Source of the DNA: Alviniconcha marisindica
Taxonomy: Eukaryota; Mollusca; Gastropoda; Provannidae
Direction of reading: 5' to 3'
DNA: 64,000 nt
Assembly: GCA_018857735.1 (NCBI GenBank)
Contig: JABMCL010003293.1
Span: 524,501-588,500, forward strand
The translations under genes were made by a program, and so were the position numbers. The notes under the pieces are model-generated. The model was not told where the DNA came from. It saw only the letters and a list, made by a program, of their open reading frames with translations, and did no database searches. Positions 43,099 to 54,342 of the stretch are shown here, piece by piece (positions within the stretch are counted from its first letter, which is position 1; every line of letters starts with the position of its first letter).

Positions 43099-46020
43099 TC
43101 ACCCTTAGTCTAAGAATAAGACTTTATAGTGCTTTCACATTTTTTGATGACCTTGGAGGTAGGTCACAGCCATCAAAACTCGTATGAATATATCCAAACC
43201 TTCATAAAATGTTACAATACAAAAGTCACAGTCACTGAAGTGGTAATCTGGTATAAATGACTGTAAAAATAACAAACATGTGTATCAACGTGTATTGTTT
43301 GGAACACACCACAAACATTATTTATCTAAACAATGCATAACAAAAACTATTCATACATAAAATAGCTATTGTTATATTTTCAAAATTGGTGTAAAAAATT
43401 ATAGCATCTCACATGAAAAGCATAGCAGTATCAGCACACACAATGATTTTTAGCAAAGCTGTACAAAAAATAGGCATATATATGTACAGTGCCCTTTGAA
43501 TATGATATACATTCTGTAGGAGCTATAATATGAAAAATCAGAGATTCAGTGCCAGCAACTGTTCCAGACAGTCAGACAGCAGAGCGGATTTAATTTGTGT
43601 CTGCATTTGTCAATGGCACCTCACTATGAGGGCCAGTTCTCAGGAAATTCACACTGAACACAGGGAATTTTAAACGTTTTTACTATTTAATAAAACCTTT
43701 AAAATGGCTCAAGGTCAATACAAACCCTGCATAAATGTGTTTTCCTCCAGAAGATATTGAGTATCATCTGGTAATGTTCAGGAAGAAAATTACAACACAA
43801 AATTTTGCTGAAGAATGAAACGTGTTAGTTGTCTTAACTGAATACATTTCTTCAGTATAAAGTTACTTTAAACACTGTGTTTACCATACTGTTCATATCT
43901 GAATTGTTTTTAAAAAAGAGAGTTATTTTACTCACCAAGAAACATGATTTCTATTTTCATCTTTCTGATTCCACCGTGACATTGATTTAAACTAAAATTT
44001 GATCATGGTAACTGGAACTGATATGAAAACAAAAACTAATGCCAGTTATCATCATGCAAAGTTTAAAAGACCTCACGTACACAATCTCAGAGCAAAAAGT
44101 CAATGTTACAGTATTGGTTGGGTCTGTTCATCACTGTTCTCCATCAAAAATGCTTTAGAGTCATGAAAAGCATTCCATGCACACTAGTGTTCATGTAAGT
44201 AGGTCACCCTCATGTAAAGAGTTTAAGAAATCTTACTGCAAACATTTCTCTAACAGGGTGATATAATCATATGGGCTGGCAGCCAACTGAACATTCACAA
44301 ATTTTACAGAATAAGTCAAAAGACTGTAGACTGATAATCTTTGATAAGACGCAAAATATTTCATGAGTCAAAATCTATGTGTAGTACATACACATACTAC
44401 TTATGTCCAAGTTATATGATATAAATCACTTACCCGAAAGACAAATTACACAATACACAGCATGTGTAGCACAGGTAAATAAAAACACAGTCACAAGCAT
44501 GTCCGCAAATGTAGAATTGTTTTTTGTTTGTGTTGCATACTCTCCAAATTGGCACTTTATTCATACACAAAGGGATAATTATGTGAGGACTGTAACTGTA
44601 AGACTACTCTCACAGGCAACCAATCCTACTACACCTTATTGCTACAGTTTTAGAAAATCTTTTTTTATTCTCTGCATATCAACCTGTTACTCTAAGTCTT
44701 TCAAGACCATGTTTTATGGACATTACTATTACTGTTTCACTCAGCTGTTTTTAACACAGATGATTTAGTCCCTCATTTGCTCTCCAAAACAACTGATCAA
44801 AAGAAGTGAAACATTGACAGGTCAAAAGAAGCAGGAAAAAGATACTGAAAGAACGAGAAATATCCTGTCGAATTTGCTGCATGTTACATAGAAATGATGT
44901 GGTGTACCTGTAATGCACCATAACCTGTTTGACATGATGAGTGTTCAATATCCTCATAGATTGATTATATAATTATTAGTTAGATATTTGTTTAACACCC
45001 TGTTCAAGTCCATAGACTAGTCTTTAATGTTCTGCAGTTGAGCATTGACTCCATGTTTGCTTTCTTCCCTATGCTTGTAGTTGAGTGCTTGCATCTGATC
45101 TCAACTATGGCCACTAGTTTATCACAAGTTCCCTTGAATTTAGAATTTTGGTCCCTTTTCCTGAGTAAACCCACTCTTGCTGTCCACCTTTGTTGACTTT
45201 CATTTCAGCTTCTGCCTTCCCTCTGATATCACACCTAAAATATTCTCTTTCTTCTCTTTAGTAATAATGATAATCACAGAAATGTCTAAAGTACCTACCC
45301 AGTGGCTCAAACCGCTGAACAAACACAACACACATAATGTACATTGAGACAGAGGCAGTTATCAATTTAACAAACAGCTAACACCTAATGTAAAAAAGGG
45401 GAAAAACACCAAACCCCCCTTTTGGGGAACAGCCCTGCTCAGAAACTATTGACATTTTGATCATTATTGGCATCTTATTGGCTCTAGCAAGAATGTTGGT
45501 TAAAGCCAAATAGTTTTGTGAAATGAGTCCCATCTCAGGTTTGCCCTGATTTAATGCCCATGGTTGATGGCATGTTAAAAACCACTTATCTATCCCATCT
45601 CCGGATTACTTGCAGCTACAGTAACCTTCATGACAAAGCAAACTCTATTATTCAAATTCCCCACATCAGAGTGCAACTGCCAGTGTGGTGGGCAACTCTG
45701 CTGTTGTATAGATAGCACAACACTAAGTAAAAGTGTGGGGAAACAGTTGCACACACTACTGTCTCACCCAACATTGGATGAACTTCAGGATTTAGCTCAG
45801 GAACACCATTAAACAAACGAAACAGGGAATCCCCCTTTTAAGACTGCTCTACAAGTAAAATAAAAGTGGTCTCAAGAGAAGGGTGGTCTCTCCTCAGGGG
45901 TACCATTTTACCTTTAAATATTCCTAGCCTTGCAGTAACCTTTCTTGTAAGTACGAACCGCTCACATCACAAAAATGTCCTTGATCTAGTGTTGGTATGA
46001 ATGACTGATGAGGGTGACGA
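43099..46020. other. AT-rich intergenic, including the likely 3' flank of the C19orf12-like gene
   Basis: No exon or transposon could be supported. The short open frames at 44403-44768 and 45630-45812 have no recognisable domain. Confidence 0.45.
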
Positions 46021-46107
46021 TTAGTGAATCTGCAACAGCCACCAGCCTCCGGCTTTGACTCCATTTGCGAATGAACGAAGCAGTGTGAGAAGAGCTTGTC
46101 GCTGAGC
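46021..46107 (-). CDS. C19orf12-like gene, terminal coding exon 4
   Basis: Residues 117-144, AQRQALLTLLRSFANGVKAG onward, ending QIH and TAA. The acceptor is CTTTTGCAG, directly downstream of a (CT)n run that forms its polypyrimidine tract. Confidence 0.82.
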   Translation of the reverse strand, partial: AQRQALLTLLRSFANGVKAGGWWLLQIH

Positions 46108-46111
46108 CTGC

Positions 46112-46150
<39 letters not shown>

Positions 46151-48921
46151 AATATAAAAACAACAACAACTAACAACAGATAATCCTGAATGGCATTTTT
46201 TGCTGTTTCCTTTATCACCCCTCTGCATCTACCACTGTACCAGCCTTCTGGTACCCTGCTGTCTGCACAAGAAAACTGACATAAAATTCTATAGAACAAA
46301 ACCTAAAAAACTCTGTGAATTTGTTTCTCTGTTTAACGGTTCTGTACGTCTGGAACTCTTCGCTTACTTTGGATATAAATAAACCATTTGAAACACTGAA
46401 TGCAGGAGGTGGTGGAGCTGAGTGGAAAAGACTCAGGAGGTTGCAGGCTCAAATCCCAACGCAGGAAGTAACCTAAAAGCCCCCTTCCTTAGTCTCTGGG
46501 TAGTGTGCTCAGTATCTAGCCCTTTTTATGAGCTGAAATACTTGGGATGCATGTGTCACACAGGCCTATGCACACTGAAAAACCCAAGGCAGTGAGAAAC
46601 TGTTGCTCTGGTAAAAAATATATTTTAGACAATTTAGTCTCACCAATGTTCAACATGGATAATAAGGCTGGGTAGCTTGGCTGTTGCAAGCCCTGGTTTT
46701 CTTGAGGGAAAGAAGCATGAACTGTTCTGAAAGGTTTCCATCTGAGACAATAAAGTATGCATCACTCTACCCCCACTCCCCACAAAATCAGAAGAGAAAA
46801 GAAACCACCAGACAAAAGCAACAATAAAAGAGCAGCCCATAACTGAACTGTAAGTTTACCTGGGCACCGATAAAGTGTGTGAGGGCCTTGATGGATGTGC
46901 TGCCAACAAGCTCCTGTACTTTCTGGACGATCTTCTTTTTCTCTTCATCTGTCAGGTTACGTATTACAGCGATCAATGAATCATAGTCACTGCTGAAACA
47001 ATAGCCCATCATGGATCCTGAAAGAGAGTAACAAACAAGACTACAGGAAAGAAACTTTGTTGTATTGTTTGTGCGGTGTCTTTATTTGCACTAATTAACT
47101 CTCTTGTGTGTTGATTCTGCATGATATTCTGGGCCTTGTTCTGTTTCAGATTGTTACAGGAAAGAAAGTTATAAAATCAATAACATATATATGTTAAGGG
47201 CCTGCTTCAACCTGGGGGTAAGGGTCACAGGAATAGAAATAATCAGGGCCAAAACAAAGTTAAGGCCAAAATAAAGAAGAAAAAGAAGAAGAAAAAAAGT
47301 GTGTCGTGGGGAAAAAAAAGAATAGCAAGAGCAAACCTAAGCCTCAGATGTCTTATTACCCAAAACACTCATTTCTTTTCTTTTCACTCTTGTGTGACCT
47401 TGGAAACGGACCAAGGTCACCAAAATTGGCTTAAAGTTGACAAGCAGTTAAGACCAAACAATTTTTGACAGATTCCATTACATAACCCAACTTTTTGTAA
47501 TTCAATTATCCCAAGAAATACACACCAGAGTCGCTAAAAGTACAATACATTATCACATCTGGTCTCTGCAAATTATCATGCAAGTAACAATCACACAAAG
47601 TTTAAAGTCCATTACTATATTTAACTTAAGACATTACCATTTATAATATTCAGAAAAATAGCTTTCAGACTGAGAGTGACCTTTTTGAAATAACTGACCT
47701 TAAAATAAGGTCACACTACTTGTCATTAAAACTGGTATGACTAGGTAAACCTCAACATAGGTACCATCAAGCAAAGTTTTTAATCAAAATGGCGTTACAC
47801 AGCAGCTGAAAACAAAACATTTTTGCTGAGTCTAGCTAGTGGTCATCCTGAGATCACCCTGAGGCAATTTTTATGTGATATACACAGCTTGATGCCAGTT
47901 GGATTTCTCATGTATTTGTTTATGAATGACTTGTTTGCTGTTGTTGTAATTTAATGATGTTTCAGGTCTGGAGTGAATGTGTGATGAGTGTACCTGGCAC
48001 CACAAAACATTCCTTGTCCAATTGTATTGATACTTGGCAATAAAATTCTATTGTTGTACTGATTGACAGGACATTAAAATACAATTACAGTAAACAGCAG
48101 CTGAAAAGTTATTTGCGAGAATTACTTCTAAAATGCCTCACAAATAATGTACAAAAAAAAAAAAAGAGAAAGGGAAGCACTGCATCTGATAAGAACATAA
48201 CTTGAAAGTAAAATATCAAACCTGCCACTCCTCCAACCATGGCACCAACAGGTCCACCAAAAACGCCACAAACTGCTGATCCACCAGCTGCCCATGCCAC
48301 CTGCTTAAAAATACCTGAAATTTAAAGCACAACAAAAACATCAGTGCACACACTCAGCTATGCAAGAGCTTGTACCAGTCATATCACTGACCATCTCTGG
48401 AAAATATAGTTACCTTTTTGTTGTTGTTGTTGAAGTTTTTCTTCTAAACTGAGTGAGTAAGCTCAAAAAAGTTTGATTCAAAAACTGTCTTTGGATGGCA
48501 TTTTTGTAACTATAAGAGGGCTTTGTTCATAGCGGTAAGTAGCTTGGTGTTTTATGCTTGTTCATTGCAGAGCAGCATAGATTCACTTAAATACTATATT
48601 ACACAGACACATCAAACACAGACACAAACACACATGTACTTTCTCTTTCTCTTAATGATGCTGCATTTTTGCCTCCGTTACACAGTGAAAAGCCAGGCAA
48701 GAAAGATATGCCAAACTCTGATGGAAATACATAAAGAGTGAGTGAGAGTTGTTATAACCTAATCCTACAGCTATATTATAATTCAAGTCTCATAAATTAG
48801 ATTTATAATTGTATTGTCTCTTACCTCTGGCTGTTTTTCTCAATTCTTCATCTGTGTCCAGAATCTCCATTAGATGATTATAGTAAGGGATGAATGCCAT
48901 GCCTACTAGACCGGCTGCCAT
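46021..48921 (-). CDS. C19orf12-like membrane protein (four coding exons, 144 residues)
   Basis: Exons 48825-48921, 48222-48314, 46860-47017 and 46021-46107 join with GT-AG introns in phases 1, 1 and 0, giving 435 nt including the stop. The start at 48921 has context CAAAATGG. The protein has a short N-terminal helix (about 1-33), a glycine-zipper hydrophobic hairpin (about 38-68, GGSAVCGVFGGPVGAMVGG), a conserved helix with LTDEEKKKIVQKVQEL, and a C-terminal helix. This order, the length near 140 residues and the zipper match the C19orf12 family. The human protein resides in mitochondria, ER and their contact sites and is mutated in a neurodegeneration with brain iron accumulation (MPAN). 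Molecular function is not settled in the family. Confidence 0.82.
46113..46146. repeat. (GA)n microsatellite at a splice acceptor
   Basis: About 17 GA dinucleotides on the plus strand, read as (CT)n by the C19orf12-like transcript immediately before the exon 4 acceptor. Confidence 0.95.
46395..46470 (+). mobile_element. Possible second tRNA-like SINE head
   Basis: TGGAGCTGAGTGG and GGCTCAAATCCC, spaced about 30 bp apart, resemble box A and box B. No second copy was found in the window, so the assignment is weak. Confidence 0.3.
46860..47017 (-). CDS. C19orf12-like gene, coding exon 3
   Basis: Residues 64-116, with SLIAVIRNLTDEEKKKIVQK. Acceptor CTTTCAG|GA, donor CCCAG|GTAAAC. Confidence 0.82.
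47018..48221 (-). other. C19orf12-like gene intron 2
   Basis: AT-rich unique sequence; no exon or mobile element was recognised. Confidence 0.55.
48222..48314 (-). CDS. C19orf12-like gene, coding exon 2
   Basis: Residues 33-63, the glycine-zipper exon: IFKQVAWAAGGSAVCGVFGG and the following PVGAMVGGVAG. Acceptor ATTTCAG|GT, donor GGCAG|GTTTGA. Confidence 0.82.
48315..48824 (-). other. C19orf12-like gene intron 1
   Basis: AT-rich intron without recognisable features. Confidence 0.55.
48825..48921 (-). CDS. C19orf12-like gene, coding exon 1
   Basis: Residues 1-32 plus one base, MAAGLVGMAFIPYYNHLMEI onward. Donor AGAG|GTAAGA. An acceptor-like GCTGCAG at 48959-48962 suggests the exon extends to 48958 as 5' UTR, with a further noncoding exon upstream. 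Confidence 0.8.
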
Positions 48922-50240
48922 TTTGAAAGCACTTGTAAAATGTGCAACACACCACCTTCTGCAGCAACAACAACAAAAAACAAACATCCTTTGGACCAAC
49001 TTAAAAAAAGAAGTTTAAAACTGAATAAATGCAACAACAACAACAGTGGTAATGAATTTGACTGCCAAGAAATATTGGTGTGCGCACAAAGCCTTGCACA
49101 TAAGTAATCCATCTATGCAGTGACCATGTTCGATTGTGCTTCACTTGGCTGTTGAGGGTGAATGCTCTCATTCTACACCACATACTCTCTCATTGACCAT
49201 GATGTGCTAGGCTTGGCATCTACCCCAAGATTCCTCCGGAGTCAAATTCTGTGGAGACTGCAAGAGTCTTTTGAATGAGCCTAGAAGCCACTGTTCCCCA
49301 TGTGTATTATCATAATTATGTACTATATATATAATATGCATACGTGTAGAAAGATTAGAGCTAAGGAGCTGCGTGAAAGTCAAGGTGGCCATCCTGGTCC
49401 CTAATACAGTAATAGTCCTTATGGTCTCTGTGGATGTAAAGTAACATTTGAAGAAGACACAGAAGGATTGCTCCAGATTCACTCTAGTTGTTCTGGAACC
49501 AGCTTGGTGGCACTGGCAGCCTCCACAACCTGCAGCAAACTCCCACAGTCCCAGCTCCCTGTAAATATTTTTAACTGTTTGTTTTTTAAGTGGCACCCAA
49601 GCCACAACAAAGACCGTCACCACCTGAGTCAGTTACAATCAGGGTGGCCTGGCTCCTAAATGAAAGAAGAAGATCACATGTACACGCATATTAAAAGACC
49701 CTAGCTGTAGCTCAGGTCAGGGTTTGGTGAATCGTAGAAAATAATCAGGCATACACTAAAGGTGACAGTTTTCAAATTGTTGAAGTTCGACGCAATACGT
49801 AAGAAGAAGAAGACCTGCCTGTAAAGTGTAATCCGCGGGTGAAATAAGAGCAAAAAAGAAGACCAACGGTTGTGGGAGAATGGGCGTCACCCATTCATCT
49901 GATGCCTTTAAAGTTTAAGCAAATTTAAAAATCACCTCAGCGCATCTAGACGAGCTCAATGTTTGGTTTACTCATGCCTAGCCCACATATATTGTTTATA
50001 ATGTAGTTTATAATTAATGTTCCTCTAACCACTATCTGGCGATCAAAAGTTAATTGATAGTGAAAGTAGGAGCGAACCCGCTCTTCAACAGGATTGAACA
50101 ATTTCAGAGACATTTCAAACCTAACAATATGCCTGTCACAAGCCTGCTTGTAGTTGATTTCGTTGAACATACCCAATGATAATTTGCGCGAAAGCAGATG
50201 ACAACTGAGATAAAGTCGAACTGAATGATGAAATCTCACT
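48922..50240. other. Upstream region between the C19orf12-like gene and IDE
   Basis: It includes a SINE tail-like fragment at about 49400-49450 (TCCTTATGGTCTCTGTGGATG). A minus-strand donor-like GTGAGA near 50232 could end a noncoding first exon of the C19orf12-like gene. No other gene was recognised. Confidence 0.4.
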
Positions 50241-50352
50241 TCCAAGCGGGTTTCCCACGTTCACTTCCGGTTTCGACGGAAAACGCTCTTTTGTGCGAAA
50301 GAGTGATCTTAGTGTACTTGTATTACAGCTGTTGCAGTTGATAAGAGAGTTG
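50240..50352 (+). promoter_or_regulatory. Candidate IDE promoter and 5' UTR
   Basis: Lies directly before the IDE start codon. It has an ACTTCCGG ETS/GABP-type site at 50263-50270 and no clear TATA box, typical of TATA-less housekeeping promoters. The divergent C19orf12-like gene could use the same region. This is an inference from motif and position. Confidence 0.4.
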
Positions 50353-50408
50353 ATGAGAGCCCCATTCGCTTTGATTGCTGTAATTCGTCGACAGCAACAT
50401 ACAGTCAG
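50353..50408 (+). CDS. IDE: IDE exon 1, mitochondrial presequence
   Basis: [18 protein letters not shown] plus a split Arg codon. It is Arg-rich, has no acidic residues, and can form an amphipathic helix, as expected of a mitochondrial targeting peptide. Donor CAG|GTGAAT in phase 2 joins exactly with exon 2. The first exon was found by phase match, so it is an inference, though a good one. Confidence 0.7.
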
Positions 50409-53400
50409 GTGAATGTACAAGTTTATAATAACGGCTCAGAATATAATAGAAAAGTAGAAGAGGAAGGTATTCGTGCCAAAAATGTTTTAGTATAAGGTTG
50501 CATCATATTTCCAGATCCTGTTTAAGCTGGAAAAGTGCACATCGTGTTCCAAAACTGCTGTATAATATAATATATATATAATATATATAGAATTGGAAGA
50601 TCTCCAGTCGTAGGACCAGGAGTCGTGCTGTCTCAATAAACGTCGAGAGTGAGACGACCCGGGTGTAATAGCATGTCAGTGAACATATGGGATGGGGGGA
50701 TTAAGAAAAATAATATTTTAAAAATCATTAATTTCCCAGGTCCCCGACTTGACTGTTGGGCAGCCATAGTGGCCTCCGGGGATTAGCCCTGACCGGCATA
50801 GCGCCGGCCAGTATTTACCCTGCGTTGGTTAATAGTTACAGCCTTAAAAGATAATCCAAAAGTCCCCCATGAAAAACACCACAGCTGGAACACCGGCAAC
50901 AGATAGTGGTAAAGAATACGCCTCAGGGTTGTAGCACTAGCTGTAGCAGTGTAGGACTAGGATCTCGGCAGGCAGGTTGTCGGTCCCTCGGATTTGCATG
51001 AAAGTTCAACAAAAGTTGCAGGCTTAATAAATATTAGTTTGTATCATTGATTTATTTTTTATGCCAGTGAGATAATTTACACATATGGCTTTTTCCTCCC
51101 TTTTGTTTCTTTTTCATTGTTGCACAGGAGCTCTGAATTTTATAACATTCAGCATAATCTCCAAGCAGTTCCTGCTTAAAAGGATGGTGTCTGCCTACAT
51201 CAAAGAAGATAATATTAATATGTGGATTATGTACGCTGAATCTTTGGTTGATGAACAGGTCTTTTGACCTCCATCATTGCAGTGGTGCAAGTACTGCAAG
51301 TAAATTTGTCTGTTTATGCTAATATATAAATTTATATTTCATTTTACAGCAAGGTTCAGGACACGGGGAACAATGTTTAATGAAAACAAGTTTCTGAAGA
51401 TGGTTCTTTGTATTAAACACTGAAGATCCTGTAGCCCATCGGCATGTCACAGTTTGGTGATTTATGGAAGCACCAAAATAACCCAGCATGTATTAAAAGT
51501 ACTCCAACTCAAAGTGTTGCACATGCAGTTTGACACAATAATAATACATAAGAAGAAGAAGAACCCATTCAGCACAGTGTTCAGTTGTTAGTTATTTGTT
51601 GGGTTTTGATGTCCTACCAACTGCACAGGTATTAAGTGCCTTACAGATACCCTTTTACATTACATTACAGAGTCATCTCAGTGTATGGATTTACAGATTT
51701 GATGGATACTTTCTAACTAATCTAAGACTAAGTGCTCTGTAAAGCTTGTTGATGAGCACATAATGATTTTTTGTATGTTTATTTCGTCTCGAATAAATTT
51801 TTGTTTAAACCAAAGCGGGGCAGTCCCTGAACTATTATTATTAATCCTGTGTAATACCAAGTAAAATCATGAGGATGATGTTTAATCATTTGCCTAGATA
51901 AATATATATTAATAAATATATATTGTAAGTTATGTTACAAATGTTCTGCCTCTCTTTTTGTGTCTGTCTGTCTGTCAGTCTGCCTGCCTCAGTGTCTGTT
52001 TCAGCTCTTCTCCCACCTGTGTTCTTAGTTGCTGGATGTACTGCACAGTACACCACAGGAGGTTATCAATTCAGCATCACTGTTATGAACTGGTTTGGGG
52101 GGGTGGGGGGTATATTTTGATCTGTATCTCAACAATTATATACCACGTCTTTATTATCTATGAATAACACAGAACACAACTTTTTGACTGTATACATTAA
52201 TTATATATGCATATAATGCAAATGAATGCATATTATGTAATAGCAAAACAAAGTTTTCTTTTATAATTATGAATCATTGGGGCATGCACACCCCAAAATC
52301 AGTCCACCCTGCCAGTTGCTCACATACACACTAACACAGCACATGCACGTGTACACAACTCCATCATTAGTCTGACACAAATTAAGAGATGTACAGCTCA
52401 TTGTACTACTGAAGGAAGGGATTAATGTTCACACAAATGCTTTGTTTGTTTGATGCAGATGCTTGTCTACAATGGCGAGTGCACACATCAAGACAGTTGT
52501 TGAAAATGGCAGCATTATACGTTCAGAGAACGACACTCGGTTATACCGAGGTCTGGAACTGAACAATGGCATGAAGGTGTTGTTGGTCAGTGACAAGGAC
52601 ACAGACAAGTCTGCTGCTGGCATGGACATCAACATTGGTCAGTTGTGTAGTTTATTAGGAATAGGATAGTGCTGTTTAGTATTAGTAACACATTTTGTGG
52701 TTGTTATTAATGTTATATATTATTTTAAAAAAACATGTACAGTGTTGATATTATTTTGATTACCATTTTAAGTGAAGGTGAATATTTGTTGTTGTTCTTG
52801 TGTGTGTGTTTTTGCACTCCACCATACACTTTTGTATAGGCTCTTTTTTTCTTTCTTTTTCTTCCCTAGAGATTGTATTTGTAACACTGTAAATTGTAAA
52901 CTGAAAGTGTAAGAAATAAAATCACTTTGCTTTTTGAAGTTTTATCCAGATCTTGGCAAAGAATAACTGTGTTTGAAAAGGGATACACCCCCAGAATTTG
53001 CTCCCTGTTTTGTATTGTCTCATTAACTTGATTAAGGGGGTTATAAAACTGATAGACTGTGTTTTCTACTTCTATAGAAGTTCTTATCTAGTCAAGTTCA
53101 GACATTTAACTTTTAAGACCACAGGAGAGTTTTGAAAGAAGAGAAGTTTTCTTGAACTCGTTTGGAGCGAACTGAGCATTTGCCTTTCTTGCTTTAGCTG
53201 TTAAACTTATTTATCCATTCTGATCTAAACAGATGGGATTGACTGACTGATTGATGATTGATGGGTTTTAGATAAGCAACTCTGGGGTTCACAAGTCATC
53301 AGTCTGTTTCACTGATCATGTCACATGGCACTTTCGATTGGGTAAAAAATGAAGTTGAATGAGCTGAGGAGGTGGAAATTAGTGTGTGTGCATGCGTGTG

Positions 53401-54285
53401 CGTGCGACCTTGTGTGCTTGTGTTTTTGCCATGTTTTGTATGAAGATGTTTGTTATTTTTTGTATGTTTAGTACACTTGTATACCATTGATTTGTATTTA
53501 TAATTATGGGTATTTGTGCATTGTATGTTTTTCTTTAAGTTGTAAAGCGTTTTGAGTTTCCAAAAGCATTCTATAAATTCCCTGTTATCATTATTATTAT
53601 AATAATAATAGAAAGGTAGAACAAACCATTAAATGAGTTTGGCAGTAGGTCAAACATGCATGTCTATATTCTGAATCAGACCAGCTCTGGGCTCAAAGGA
53701 GACTAAACATAATCATTCATACCTAGATTTTCAGCAGAGGGGATCTCCTTGATGTCTGCTTCTGTGATATCCACAAATGGGAGCTTTGACTTTTTGGGAG
53801 GGAATGGGTACATTGTGCTAACCACCAGGAACTGTAGCAGCAAAATGCCAACATCATAGAGTGGTTCTAAGTCAGTAAATGTGTCAGTTTAACATTATTA
53901 ATTAGCAGGATCTTGCAATAGTTTCATCTTGAGACTTTGAGAATGTGCATTTATTTATTTATTCTGATTTTGTGTATATTATGACAGAGCTGACCCTTAT
54001 TGATGTTATACTGCCATTTTTTTTGCTTTATGCTGTTGAGCAATAATTGGAGCAACAGTACTGACAGTGACAAGCAGAGGCTGTAAATTGTCTTAAGTTC
54101 TAACTGGCTGTGTCAGTGACTGATTGGTTTTCTGTTCAGGATCCATGAAAGACCCACAAGATATACCTGGCCTTGCTCATTTCTGTGAACACATGCTGTT
54201 CCTGGGCACCAAGAAGGTATGTACCTAGTTGGGGAAGTGTGTGTGTTCACAGCTTGTGTGTGTGTGTGTTCACAGCTTATGTGTC

Positions 54286-54342
<57 letters not shown>

